The notes beneath the pieces were generated by a model, which did no database searches, had not been told where the DNA came from, and saw only the letters and a program-made list of their open reading frames with translations. Position numbers and translations under genes: made by a program. From the NCBI GenBank assembly GCA_964023205.1, contig OZ026838.1, forward strand, positions 28,671,843-28,735,842: a stretch of 64,000 bases of DNA, in the 5' to 3' direction. Of this stretch, positions 14,108 to 26,446 are shown piece after piece; position 1 is the first letter of the stretch; every line of letters begins with the position of its first letter. The DNA comes from Lutraria lutraria (lineage: Eukaryota > Mollusca > Bivalvia > Venerida > Mactridae).

Positions 14108-16278
14108 ACCACATCATATAAGACATTTTTACGGAGCAGGGTGTTATTGACATTGAACTGTCGTTCAAACCCTCACACCATAAACAACAACAGTACTTTA
14201 GCATGGTTCAATATTGGATTATGTTGTCTTTTTTTGTGACATTCATATTTCGTCACGTTGGTCCGATGGTTCGATGGGTCGTCCATGGTGGACATTATAA
14301 CATGATATAAAAACTATAAAACTAATACAAACAAATGTATATAATTACGATGGTTGATCGTAAATTATGATAAACTGTGCGTGCGTGTATACATGCTTAT
14401 GTGGGAGATTAGTAGTAGATTATACTAGTATATCAGTATTATATTTATTGTTTTCCCAATCGTATGTCAGACTTGTCAACATTCAGGTATTCGTATCTAC
14501 TTCTATGTCTTTTATATATTGACTTTTCTTCAAAGCATTTCGCATAAAATGTCAAATATGATATCATGAACTATGTTCAAAGAAAATAGTTTTGAATATA
14601 GGCTAAATGAATTTCATTTTAATTGGACAGCATCTGGCCAAGATTACTCATAATTGAAAATATATTGAAACATTGGTGGGGGAATTGTGCTAGATTCTAA
14701 TGAGATGCCATCCATTAAAAAGACCGACTTTGGTCTGTTTGAGAAAAGGAATTGCTGTTCATATTATCATGTAATGAACGATGGACATATCTTAGAGATT
14801 TTAAATGTATTGTTTTTGGCATCATGTTGTTTTCCGTTCGCATATGTTAGTATTTGACTCTTGCAGTAACCACAATGTGCATACTAAATGCTTCTACCAG
14901 TTTTCTAAAAAAAGGAAATATTTCTCCTATATTTACCATGTGCTTTTGTTCTTTTCTGAATTCAATCGCATTCTCTAGAAAGTTTATGCACCACGTCGGG
15001 TGCCTATCTTTACAAGATGTATAAATAACATAGTGCTGTTTCTTGTTTACATACATAACAATTTGTGTAGCAGACGACACCAAAATGATAATAATAAAGT
15101 CATTCCATTCTTTGCAGGCAATCATATATATACACATGTTATATAAACAGTAAAAATACAATTTCTAATATCATTTCATTCCAACATTGTACATGTACAT
15201 ATTAACAGAACCATATTAAGTTTAGAAATGCACTTTATAATTCTAATATAGTATTATTCTAGTATAGCGTATAAATCTGTATTTATTGGCGAACATACGA
15301 GATATTATCATATGATACGTTCTCATGTCACGTTTACAGTGGTTTCTGATAAGATCATACAATTTCATTCAGTGCATTTCATATCCAAATAGAAATAAAT
15401 AAAACTCGATTTTAACCGAGACAAAGTTTGGAAAACGAATAAGTCAAAAAATGCCTCTTAGGTAAAGCACTATATACGATTGGTCTGAATTTGAAAACAT
15501 TTAAATGTTGGTCAATTCTGCAGTTTTGGCTGATATAACATCATGTTCTATATAAAGGGTGTTTTATATTTCATCCACTCTCGGATACATGATCGATTAT
15601 TTCATGAAATATACAACATTATATTGGTATCATACGCATTAAAACAATCGCTAGCTTTGAAATATTCGCAGCAACTTAAGCAATTAAAGCTATTTTGGGA
15701 TACAGCAACCTGTTTCAATACATTAAAGGATTCGCTCGCTAAAGTACATCCATATCTGTATAAAATAGTGTTACAAATCGAAATTAGCCACTTGTTAAAA
15801 ATTTCACCAATGTTGAGAAACCTAAATAAATATTTTGAGAAACGTAGGTGAAAAAATGGTATTAAATTTGTTTTTAATAGGTGCATGTATATATATATAT
15901 ATTCGAGTATGTATAGTTATGTATTTTCAACCCACTTAATTACTGTAGACGCCATTCTTAGAACGTACAATAAGACATGTGATAGCTGATAGATAGTTTC
16001 GTTCACGTTAAAATTTTATTGTTTTTTCCTGATTGAGTGATATTCAAAATGAATTAGTTGATTTCATTAGGTTTTGTATCAATGTTTTCTAGGGAAATTG
16101 ATCAGAGATCCACACATGATAACTGTAAACTGTCACTAGCATATTGATTCAAGTTGTGATTGAACATTCATTAAGAAATTCAATACGAAATGGCGAACAC
16201 TTAAAATAGCGAAAAGTATTAACATGCATATACAGTTAGGCATACAATATTAAAATTAAACACATAAAAATCACTCAC

Positions 16279-16621
16279 CAGATCTGTAAAAGTCTATTAT
16301 CGAGTTAAACACTGCAGGGTGTCGGTCAAAGAAATAGACCTCTTTCTGGCTGCCCGAGAACTCGTGCTGTTCAGCAAGGCGTGACAGGCGGGTATGTTCA
16401 ATTTTTCTAAGAGTTGTCAAATGTGTTTCGTGCCGTACACCGCCTACATTTAAAACAATTCTATCTTCATCCTCGGAATATTGTGAATCACAGTTTTTGG
16501 CGGGAAGAGTCTCCGTGGGAGAAATAACTGGGGTTTCCTCGCCCGCCAGTTCGTCCGAGAGGGAATCTCCCTCCTCGGAAGCGAGGTACACGGGCTTATT
16601 TGTGCCGTCATGCTCGTGCAT
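16279..16621 (-). CDS. Voltage-gated K+ channel, Shaw/Kv3-like: first coding exon (partial T1 domain)
   Basis: Reading from the ATG at 16621 gives about 114 residues. An acidic, low-complexity leader (about residues 1-53) is followed by a T1/BTB tetramerisation domain. Visible motifs are RIVLNVGGVRHET, TRLSRLAE, VYFFDRHPAVFNSIIDFYRSG. NVGG-RHET and FFDRHP are hallmarks of Kv channel T1 domains, and the wording is closest to Shaw/Kv3. The T1 domain sets subfamily-specific assembly of the four subunits at the cytoplasmic face. The exon ends in phase 1 at a strong donor (G|GTGAGT, GT at 16278-16277), in the middle of T1. The second half of T1, S1-S6, the voltage sensor and the pore are not seen to the left, so they lie outside the window or in exons too short to recognise. 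The frame stays open 5' of this ATG to a stop near 16742 with no other ATG, so this start is the best choice. The Kv family is certain; the Kv3 assignment is probable. Confidence 0.85.
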
Positions 16622-16742
16622 TTCGTGCCAAGTTGAACTAAGGGTCCGGAACCTGTTCCAAGGTACAGCCTTCTTTTGGCATTCCAGAAGATAATCCTTA
16701 ATATATCCAAACAGTGTGTTTGTATTCGACGATTCTTTAAGT
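16622..16742 (-). other. Probable 5' leader of the Kv channel exon
   Basis: The frame of the Kv exon stays open from 16621 up to an in-frame stop near 16742 and has no other ATG. This stretch is probably 5' untranslated sequence. An upstream coding exon entering through an acceptor here cannot be ruled out. Confidence 0.3.
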
Positions 16743-16843
16743 TAAATCCTTTTTTAATTAATTCTCGTTTTTTAAAGGTTTTTTTTTGTAAAAACAAACA
16801 GAACAAATTAATCTACTCTACAAGTAAGTGACATCCGAACTAT

Positions 16844-17059
16844 TCAGGGCATACTTTTCAAATCAGAAAATAGTGCGTCCTCTCTTCTCGGAATACTGAT
16901 GCATATTACCGTTTCAACATTGGCATTAACTCCGGGCACTTGTTGGAGGTGATTAATAATTAACAAGATCATAGCGGGATGCCCATTAAGGAACGAATTA
17001 ATGATCTCAGTAAACGCCGGGAACGCTCGTCCACCAATACTTGTTTGCAGCACTAACAC
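16844..17059 (-). other. Unassigned 71-codon open frame with protein-like composition
   Basis: A 71-residue frame lies just upstream of the Kv exon on the same strand. It contains stretches such as GGRAFPAFTEIINSFLNGHP, VPGVNANVETVICISIPRRE and DALFSDLKSMP. Its amino-acid mix (G, P, V, I, R, D/E) and higher GC differ from the surrounding random-looking frames. I do not recognise a family. It could be a decayed retrocopy or transposon fragment, a small real exon, or chance. Confidence 0.25.
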
Positions 17060-19640
17060 TTACAGCATAAGACAAAATTAGCTGAACAAACTCATCCTTT
17101 TATCGGATGATGTAAGTTTGTCTGTTTTAGGCATAAACCAAAGAAAAGTCTAGAATCACGTGACACTATCGAAATCTACATCTCATGCAATACCAGACAT
17201 TGTAACAGTTCGATCCGATCCAATTTGTGAATATGTAATACACTTTATGTCGCATATTCCGATCCGCTATGACTTCCATTCGCTCATCCTTCGAAACAGT
17301 TTCCAATACCGGTAATCCTATAGAGTTATGTACATTAATTCCTGCGAGTCACATGTTGTATTTTATGTCCAATGGTAAAAATTGGAAAGATCTGCTCTTT
17401 TATACGGATAAGCGAGTTTTTCCTACACTACTCGCTGTAAAAATCTGCGTACTGAAGTCACTCAACCTTTTATTCACATTTCACTCGCTAATTGAAGTCT
17501 AGCAGAAACTGCATATAACGAATATTAAGGTTCGCTCGCAGCCGACTTCGATTCTTTAGCACAGCCATCGATCCAAACTCTTGATCGGAAAAAGTCAGTG
17601 ATAACGTCGCTGTTTTCCATGTAAAAGACATGGCAGACGATCCGACATTTTCAAATAGTGTTATAAATCATTCATACATACATGTAAGCATTAGGTATAA
17701 AGAGATTTAGGCTGAGAAGAAATACATGTATATGGACAAAACTTTATTATATGTGATCGTAGTACAACATCACACAACGTAAACGAACAGTTTGAATAAT
17801 TAATATCAAATTTAGTAATAATGATGATATTACTATAAAAATATTTAATCATTTTGCATTCCTGAAAATGGAATGGTCGCTTAATTCATAATTAAACTGA
17901 GTGGACATGCATATAAACCATTCGAAAGTATTCAACTAAAAGGATGTAAATAGAACGCATCATAAATTATATAACACATTATTTGTATTATCTATGTCAA
18001 GCTAACACGTGATTGTAGCGGATTTAACCAGTTATTCTGTGGATGCTTAAGTCGGTCAGTATATCAACATTAAATATGCAAACATCGGTGTAGAAATATT
18101 ATTTACTGATAATAGTACTTTCCCTCCACAACCTGCCGTTTGATGCTCTCGATTACAGTATCCCCGGGGATGTCATGTGATTATTTTAATTGCGAAGGAA
18201 GTAATATAATATAATACATGCGTAGGTGTATTTATGACCAATATAAAAATCAAGGTAGACCTAAATGCTTCTTTGCAAGGGGATAAATTTAAATTTACGC
18301 ACAGATGCTTGACCATCGACTTGGAGGGTATTTTTTTGTCAGCGCACGAAGCCAAATCGACTGCCAGGCATAGGCTTATACTCTCTATAAATCAATACTA
18401 TCATTGAAGTGTTACACGCTTTGGCGTTGAATTACATGTATTATCAGTGAAATGCTTTAAATGTATTTGTATAAAATATGTTCAGTATTTAATGTTTTCT
18501 CTGTGCTAAAAAACGATAGTTCAACATTCAGTTAGTTAATTAAGTACCTGTATAAATAATACAGTCAAACCTGTGTTAGCGACCACCTCAGAATAAAGGC
18601 CATCCTGTAAATGAAAGCCATTCTTTAAAAACCGCCATTGATTCAGCAGAGTATAATAACCTCCGAATGAAGACCACCTGTCAATATAGGCCACATTTTG
18701 CATTTTCGAATGGTGGCCTTTGTTCACAGGTTTGACTGTATTTAAAAAAAAATCGACTTTCGACCTCGATGTCATATCTGACGATCTGAAAACAAGAGTC
18801 ATGTGTATGTTTATGTCTACAATGTACACTGATCCGAATTTCTGAACGACTTCATCGGGGAACTTTAAGTATAATTATGCAATGCATTCAACATATTCTT
18901 TGAATACTCGTCTTCTTTGTGTATATAGATCGATTGCAAGCATTGTAAAACATAAGAATTAATTGTAGTATTCGTATTCTTCTAAGATTATTTATATAAG
19001 CACAGGCAGTAATATGACCCGTTCAACTGAAATACATGTTTATAATTATTATTTAGCATTTCTTTCACATTTTAAATAATAATGGGTTAAATCGATATTA
19101 TAGTACTCTATAATATATATACATATGGTAAAACATTGTAATATTTTTAAAACTTTATTTTGCTGTTATAAAACATGTTATTAAACATAATATTTAACAG
19201 TACACATGTTTCAGAGGGTAAAAAGAATTCCTGGGTAGTAGAGGGTCTGTGGGGGGACCTTCACACGCCGATAGCCTGTGGGTTAAATGTGGTTATTTTG
19301 TGTTTATTGAGTTTCATTACAATTTTACCATCACAAGTCTTTTAGTACTGCCTATATATAATATATAATATTATATGATATGATATGTACTTTTACATTT
19401 ACAGTATTCTTATCAATACTCTTCTTTAAGAACACAGTTATGATGACCAGTACAAAAATATAATCATCCAATAATAATGGTGTGTACAATCTAGTTCTCG
19501 CATTTAAATGAAGGCGACCCATCTACGTTAAAAAGTAGGAAACAGATAGGCATTATGTGAGTTATATTATATAGATGCAATTTTGTAGATATTGGAATGA
19601 CACGATAGCATTGTTGTTTCACCGTTTATAAATATTAAAT
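17060..19640. other. Non-coding DNA upstream of the Kv exon
   Basis: No gene seen. It holds a CACGTGAC at 17157-17164, one Tigger-like element (18562-18738) and, at about 19205-19287, a fragment ending cgccgatagcctgtg that resembles the ends of the hAT-like element at 36608-37034. Confidence 0.4.
18562..18738 (+). mobile_element. Tigger/pogo-like short element, CAGTCAAACCTGTG family, copy 1
   Basis: TA flanks. Ends CAGTCAAACCTGTG and, inverted, the same motif (cacaggtttgactg). The interior has repeated 'aggccac' and 'ggccttt' pieces. It is a close relative of 47012-47189 and 59395-59563. Confidence 0.8.
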
Positions 19641-19815
19641 AGTTGGGTCTCTGTAGTTGAGTGGTTAAGCTCTATAATTAGTAATCACTAGCCCCTCACC
19701 TCCGTGATTTTCAATTCCACCTGGAACCATATTTCACATGTGAAGATGGTGTTTCGCATTCTGGTAGAAGATTGGTAGTTCTACCTAGGTGTGCGCGTCT
19801 AGGGTCTTCCCCCAA
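19640..19815 (+). mobile_element. tRNA-derived SINE family B, copy 1
   Basis: A-box-like tagttgagtggttaagc and a weakened B box (tttcaattccacc), then a body shared with 30345-30530 and 54700-54870 (cacctccgtgatt, ggaccatatt, gaagatggt, gtggttctac, ggtgt). Confidence 0.6.
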
Positions 19816-19869
19816 CGTTAGAACTGGAAATGTCATCAAATGACTTTTGATGTTGGTGCACGGTATTTT

Positions 19870-20165
19870 GCGTACTGCAGACTAGAACGCAGTGCACAAT
19901 GCGAGAATCGCAGACTGCAAACCGGATTGCAGTTCGCAATACACTAATCGTGGACTGCAGACTAAATCCAGAACGCAGTTTGCAATTATCAAAACTTGAT
20001 CGCTGTTTGCCATTATCAAAATCCGAACTGCAAAGTAGAACGCAGTTCACAATTATTAAAATCCGGACTGCAAAGTAGAACGCAGTTCGCAATTATTAAA
20101 ATCCGGACTGCAAACTAGAAAGCAGTTCGCAGTTATCGAAATCCGGACTGCAAAGTAGAACGCAT
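19870..20165. repeat. 40-bp minisatellite (cgcagttcacaatta type)
   Basis: Clean 40-bp units run 20042-20161 (cgcagttcacaattattaaa then atccggactgcaaagtagaa), about three copies, preceded by degenerate copies back to about 19872. The 97-codon minus frame here is repeat-derived. Confidence 0.85.
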
Positions 20166-20294
20166 CACGTAACACAACGCGTTCCAACTTTATGCAACCC
20201 AGATGACGACCTAATCAGTTTTCCTCGGTTACAAAACCACTCTTATCTATACTCATCCGAAAGTAATTCCTAGCTTCCAAACATAAAGGATCAT

Positions 20295-20785
20295 AGAAAT
20301 GGACATGTGTCCAGAGTGTGTCATGTCTTCATCACGTGTCCATTGTGTGTCATGTCTTCATCACGTTTCCAATGTGCGTCATGTCTTCATCACGTGTCCA
20401 ATGTGCGTCATGTCTTCATCACGTGTCCAATGTGCATCATGTCTTCATCACGTTTCCATTGTGTGTCATGTCTTCATCACGTTTCCATTGTGTGTCATGT
20501 CTTCATCACGTTTCCAGTGTGCGTCACGTCTTCATGTCTAGAGTGTGTCACGTCTTCATCACATGTCCAGAGTAGTGCGTCGCGTCTTCATCACATGTCC
20601 AGAGTGCGTCATGTCTTCATCACGTTTCCATTGTGTGTCACGTCTTCATCATGTTTCCAATGTGCGTCACGTCTTCATCATGTTTCCAATGTGCTTCACG
20701 TCTTCATCACATGTCCAGAGTGCGTCACGTCTTCATCACATGTCCAAAGTACGTCGTGAATTCATCACGTATCAAATGAGGATCA
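20295..20785. repeat. 29-bp minisatellite with CACGTG-containing units
   Basis: About 16-17 tandem units of ttcatcacgtgtccaatgtg plus cgtcatgtc. Variants carry cacgtt, cacatg or catgtt at the same place. The unit is 29 bp, so all three plus frames stay open in places, giving false frames of up to 150 codons. Confidence 0.95.
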
Positions 20786-21192
20786 ATTCTTCAATGTGTG
20801 TCTGCTAGTTTTCAAACTAGAGACCTCTAAATATGCTCATCACCAATTAAACAAACTGTAGTTGACACACCACCGCTTATTTTCTTGGTCTTTGCATAAA
20901 GAGAATGGAGTTCCTTATCATTTTAGACAGAAAACAGAAAATTCAAACAATCTATTGATAATTAACTTATAATATCTAGTTCATATTTTCGAAAACCTGA
21001 CAATGCCCAAACTAAGTAATGAATTTAGTCACGTGACAAATGAACCTTATTACAAATGTATCCCTTAAATAATTATTTAGTCATAATGACGTCATGATCG
21101 ATATGCGGCAAAGTTTATTCAGTAAGCACCATTCTGTTGATACTGTTACATACACAAACATCTTGACCACAAAGGACTAGCCAATCTCTACA

Positions 21193-21237
21193 CAGAGTTG
21201 TCGTTCGTTATGCGAGGCGCGACGAACGACAACTCTG
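21193..21237. other. Perfect 16-bp inverted repeat (hairpin)
   Basis: Arms cagagttgtcgttcgt (21193-21208) and acgaacgacaactctg (21222-21237) match perfectly across a 13-nt loop (tatgcgaggcgcg). It sits just outside the left arm of the inverted composite at 21238-22500. Confidence 0.9.
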
Positions 21238-22168
21238 GATAGAAGGGGCTAGCACGTTGCGGGGATAGTGCACAATGATTATTAAGACCTAAAATGGCAA
21301 CCCGGTGTAACGTTTTCAAGCTCCTCCTTTATCAGATTACCCCCGGTAACTTAAAAACGTTTTCAAAGTACCGGCCCCGGTAACATTAAAACGTTTTCAA
21401 ACTCCCTCCCCCGTTTTAATAATCCCTCCCCGATAACTTGAACACGTTTTCAAACGCCTCCCCACCCTATGTTAATTCTTAATGGAGAAAACCTTTATAT
21501 TTCAGGTTATAATTCATTGGTATGATTCACAGTCAACATGGTTTATTGACATATATATTCCTGTATTTCATAACTGAATTTACGCAATAATTACACGAAG
21601 CTATATGGAATTCTATTAGGGTTATGGAGAGTATACACCCTTATACCATTAATGAACAAAAATGCAAGACCTGACCTTTACAATCCCACACTTACTCGTG
21701 TTCAGAAAACCTACAATATGTAATTGTGTTTTATCTATTTTTTTTAGCAAAATAATACATGATTGCATTGGTATTTGCGCAATAACACTCGTAGGATTCC
21801 ATAATGAAGAAATGAACTTGTCAGTAAATGACATCATATGATTTCGTCATAAGGACCACAGTATTTGTTTTTACTAAAGTTGGACATAGCATATGTATTA
21901 AACTCAGACCCCTTTGGGTAAAACTAGAGGTTCACAGAATCTCCCAAACACACACATAAGAGGAGAGTACTTAACATTGATATTCATAATTAACGTACGA
22001 CCGTATTATGCAATAAGATGAGGAATAATAAAAAGTATCGCTACACTCCTAAATAATCCTGAAAACTTCCTTTATTTTGCAAATGCAAAATCCAAACCGT
22101 CTGTGATGGGGATCGAACTCACTTTGTAGTACATGCATTTATGTGTTTGTAATCTCATTCTTCGTGTG

Positions 22169-22205
<37 letters not shown>

Positions 22206-22500
22206 CATGAATTTTCAAATTATTACCCGGGGTAATTTAAAAACATTTTCAAAGCACCCCCCGGGGGTAATCTGAAAACGTTTTCAAAGCGCCCCCGGGT
22301 AACCTGAAAACGATTTTAGATTACCGAAATTTAAAAACATTCCCTGGGGTAATCTGAAAACGTTTATAAGTTACCGGGGGTAACTTGAAACGGGGGGAGT
22401 GGCGGGGGTGAAAACGTTACATCGGCATTTTAGGCCTTAAAACCCTTTATATACTATCCAAACAAAGGTGCTAGCCCCCTATGGTTTGGACAGCTTGTAA
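21238..22500. mobile_element. Inverted-repeat composite with GAAAACGTTTTC palindrome arrays
   Basis: Left arm: ggggctagcac, ttaagacctaaaatg, gtgtaacgttttcaag, agattaccccc, ggtaacttaaaaacgttttc. The right arm read in reverse gives ggggctagcac, ttaaggcctaaaatg, gatgtaacgttttca, agattacccc, ggtaacttataaacgttttc. Each arm repeats a ggtaac-tgaaaacgttttcaaa unit that contains a self-complementary core. The centre is unique AT-rich DNA with a CT microsatellite. No coding frame. Confidence 0.65.
22173..22202. repeat. (CT)15 microsatellite
   Basis: Uninterrupted CT dinucleotides. Confidence 0.98.
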
Positions 22501-22733
22501 GCCAACGATCTATATAAGTACTCTTAGGTCGAGAAAATTGGCAGTGTAAGTAAATACGCCAGCAAATAAAAGTTGGCTCATAACTGAAGCCATCTTTGAT
22601 AAGGTCGTGTCAATATGTATCGATTGTTCCGACATCTGCCTGAAATGTGAATAAATACCTCGTACATTCTTATCACATGTAAGATGTGCCTTAAAGCTCG
22701 GGACCTTGACATTGTATCCGTATCTCACCATAG

Positions 22734-22748
22734 CCCCCCCCCCCCCCC
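22734..22748. repeat. C homopolymer (15)
   Basis: Uninterrupted run of C on the plus strand. Length is prone to sequencing error. Confidence 0.9.
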
Positions 22749-23095
22749 AAAGAACATGGTGTGTTTATATGGTGTATGTACCGGTCTCGGACAATGTTTG
22801 GGGGGCCTTTTGGTATCATATGGATAAAATTTCAAGGTCCTGTGCAAATAGCATTTCATCTTTGACTCTAACTCGAAAAATAGGCATGTTGTCTTCCTAG
22901 TGTTACTTATAAGTCTCGTACAGATCTCCCGATTGTAAACTTCCTCTGTTCACACATCCTGTATATGTGTCCCTGTTCTGTTCTAGACTCTAAATAACAT
23001 ATCATCCTAAATCCATTGCATCCATTTTTTATATAAAATAACTATAAAATGAACATCACTCAAAACACATTTTCTGGTGAAGTATATTGTCATGT

Positions 23096-23190
23096 TGCTA
23101 TGGTATTTAATAATCGTAACTTTTACGATATACACTAATAAATAGGTTTCACGTGAAAACGATTTCCTGTACCTTGGTCTGATAAGGAAC
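23096..23190. repeat. About 90-bp dispersed module shared with 45343-45434
   Basis: tatggtatttaataatcgta, ttacgatatac, cgtgaaaacgatttcc and taccttggtctg reappear in the same order at 45343-45434, where they are attached to a SINE. Here the module stands alone. Confidence 0.7.
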
Positions 23191-24149
23191 TAGAAGATAA
23201 CTTAAGAGGGTTAGTTTATGTTCTATTTGCCTTGTTTTCTCATGTAGCACTTTCGCTTAATGGGCATTTTAGAAAAAGATACATGTACATCTATTTTTCT
23301 GATGAAATGGCCGACTGGAAAGCTCAGTTAAGGTAGTTACTTAGTATAAAGAATATTGTTGATTCCATGATTCTTCAACTGACATAGTATCATAATGATA
23401 TGAGACCACATTAGAAAAGGAAACAGGTGACTTTAGGCATTTCTTTTACAGATGGTGATTGATTTCTCATATTGTGTTTAGCAACAAAGACAAAGCAAAC
23501 ATTCAATACATTCCCCGTCAATATCATTGGTCTTTATGTCTCTCAATCATGCTCGTGTTCGATTAAAAGAAATAGTTCGCTATTGCACACAGTCACTGGC
23601 ATGTAGACATTATATAGCCGCCATGTTGCCATACAATAATGACTTGTAAATCACGCACACGATTAGACAGATCGTGTCGATATAGAGACAGAACAAGACT
23701 GTATCATCGGGCAAGAGTGTTTTCTAAATGTACGCTATTTGCATACAAAAGACATGTAAACTAATGCATCTATTGGACAAACCTGAACTTCCTGACTCTA
23801 GTTATTGACGAAAGCAGACGAGATTACATCACTTAGTAGACAGTGTGGAACGGCTGTATGCTTGGATCATTTGATTCATTACTATGAGACAAGGCTTCGA
23901 TAAAACAGGTAAATAGCACTCCACGACTCCATTTTACGTTTTTAGCCTACCTGTGTTCATACAGTTATAACAAAGACACGTGATCGGTCCAATAATTAGG
24001 TTAGTAGGTCAAATTGTAAAGACATCAATATTTTTCTAAAGCACTGACACAAATACTTCGTTGCATTGTTGGAAGATTACAAAAGTCTTACTCGCATAAT
24101 CGTCACCTAATAAAGGGGTAGCTTTGTCACAGAAGTGACTAATATCCCC

Positions 24150-24428
24150 GCCGCTGCTTTGGCACTAAGAGTGGGGGCTAAGTTCAAGGGCACATAACTC
24201 TAGAATGAGTGGATCACTGGGCATGAAAATTGTGTCTTGCTCATCTACACTTCATGGGGATGACATATTTCAAATTTCATTGCACTCGCTAAAGGAACGT
24301 GGAAGTAGTTTGCTCCACAAACTTGTGAAATGGTATGCAGACGGACCGACCGACCGCCAGTCCAACGACCGACCGACTGAGTGACTCCAATTTATTCCCT
24401 CTCAAACTTTGTTTGCGGGGATTTAATA
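24150..24428. mobile_element. Short element with aatatccccgc / gcggggattt ends
   Basis: Inverted ends aatatccccgc and gcggggatttaa. The interior has caagggcacataactctaga, also a core motif of the pearl-like element at 57752-58455, and a gaccgaccgaccg tract. No coding capacity. Confidence 0.55.
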
Positions 24429-25629
24429 AAGACGGCAGTCATGATAATTAAAGTGTGACGCCATGCTGTGGACAAGGTTCCACACCTGCAATAATAAATC
24501 CTTGTAATATTCTACTCTTAGTTCCTTAAACTGATATTTGAAAGCAATGCAAAACCTTCGCTTGATTGGCTGTACCCTGGCATTATTTCATGACATAACT
24601 GACCAATGGAATTGCTATACTGAGAGGTTAATTAGTTACAAACCTCTGTTCAAGAACGACCGATCAAGTATGCGTATTATATACAAGCTAGTCAATATGG
24701 CTTGATGTCTGTATGGTGTCTCCTCCGAGTACATGCCACATGCAATGTAATCATGTTGTCTATGAAATACACCAGAACAAACTGTTACCATGTGAGATAT
24801 GTTAAGCCTGATAAAGGGATTGGCTCATACAATTAATTCTTTCAGTCAGGTCACTAAATTTTTAATTAGACACTAGGTTTGTACGTGCTTCGGATTCTAT
24901 TGCAGCTAAGCCATACTTCATAATATAAAAGATCGGAATACATGTACTTGAATGTTCTAGCTAAATTTCATTACTTGCTTTAGTTCGATTTTGGCACACA
25001 CGTTTGTCATTCCAAAAATATATCAGGAACAAAGTCACGTGACATCTGATTAGCTACATTTGGCGCTATCTGATCAATATAGATTTATTGTCGTGATATT
25101 GACTTCTTGCTTTAGGAAGTCGTTCTTATGTCACGTGACTGTCACCTACGAAATGATGAACAGTCAATCAAACTCATGTAGAATTTCAACAGTCGATATA
25201 ACATGTATTCGTCTGATCGCATTTTGTTGATTTATTGTCAAATGAAACGAATCACACGAAACTTATCCTTACTTACCAATACACAAACCTTGTGTAATAC
25301 ACCAAGCTGTAATAAAAGTACATGTAATTCCAACGCTTCATTCATATATCAGCACCAAACTAGTTTAACTAGAAAAATCTTCTACTGGAAGATTAATACT
25401 TGTATATACACCAAGATAGTTTGTTGCCACGTGGAATAAATCTGGTGACTATCACACACCAGATACTAATAGCTGAATCCAGTGTATTTATGGATTCTTT
25501 AACTTAATAAGAAATGAAATATTAGATTGGGTGGCGACCTTTACAGTCTTCTGCGTCGTTGTATCCTTGTATGCTTAGGACGAGTTACGGGGACCTGCTT
25601 TTTTCATAATGTACGAAATGAATTAACAT

Positions 25630-25878
25630 AAATTATGTTGTTTGAGTTTAACGCCCCTTTTCAACAGCCAGAGTCATATGATGCAGACAGTTCACCTTAC
25701 CATCGTTCCTGAGAAAAACCAGTACTGGATTACCATCCTCCGTAAGTAACTGTCTACGTTCTCATACGAAGGGACGTGGTTGGTAGCTGAGCTAGAAACC
25801 ACGACCCTCTGTCAGTGAGAGGTTACAGTGGTTTAAAGTTAGCGACCTTAACCATGCACTTGACCACGGAGGCAGGTC
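25630..25878 (-). mobile_element. tRNA-derived SINE family A, minus copy
   Basis: On the minus strand: cctgcctccgtggtcaagtg, ggttaaggtcgctaac (A-box region), then a decayed B box, then the family body (ggaggatggtaatccagtac, tggtttttctcaggaacgat) and the tail ggggcgttaaactc. Same family as 41887-42185 and 45343-45679. Confidence 0.75.
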
Positions 25879-26446
25879 TTTGTTAACTTGTTAACATTAT
25901 TTATCACGGCCACTGGTATTTCTGTTTCAACTTATGCTGGTTTGCACAAAGTAAAGAATATCATAATCGAAGTTTACGTACTAGTATATCAAATCGTATT
26001 GAAATGCAAGCAAAACAGTAACAAATGGGGCAAAGATTCGCCGACCTTTGGCACCGTGATCGATTAAATGATTATCTGTATCATCTTTTATAAAAAAAAA
26101 AAAATTTTATCAATAAACTTTCTAATCCAGTTTAATTTATTTTTGCATTCTAATTCATTATTCAAACATACTAGGGGTAAAACATATTTTTACTGCAACT
26201 GATTACAAACAAACATGCTTACTGGCAGTAATTTCTGATAAATATCATGTGTTATTGATTTATATCAAGTTATAATTCAACTGCTTAGTGTTTAACATGA
26301 GTTGTTTTCATAAAATAACCGTATACATAGGAGTAAGTGTACTTTTATGAACAGCCTATTTATCACATAGTTAACAATTACCATTTCTGTCAGCCTTCAT
26401 TGATTACTAAGTTCACGGTTAGCATTTGTCCCGGACACAAAATTTT

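Larger units (their letters stand above)
11120..16270. other. Non-coding DNA left of the Kv exon, presumably Kv intron
   Basis: Apart from the SINEs and repeats listed, only frames of up to 120 codons with no recognised domain occur (13400-13762 plus, 14847-15161 minus, 15543-15851 plus). None has channel transmembrane motifs or a supporting splice pattern. Confidence 0.4.
22760..26440. other. Non-coding DNA, no gene seen
   Basis: Only chance frames (up to 78 codons). GTCACGTGAC palindromes lie at 25034-25043 and 25130-25139, and a SINE at about 25630-25878. Confidence 0.4.

Noticed and set aside
16450..16806. 118-codon minus frame overlapping the Kv exon
   Set aside because: It is in another frame from the T1 domain and shows no domain itself; a shadow of the Kv exon.
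20299..20808. Four overlapping plus frames rich in Ser/Cys/His (80-150 codons)
   Set aside because: A 29-bp unit shifts frame each copy, so all three frames give the same pseudo-protein.
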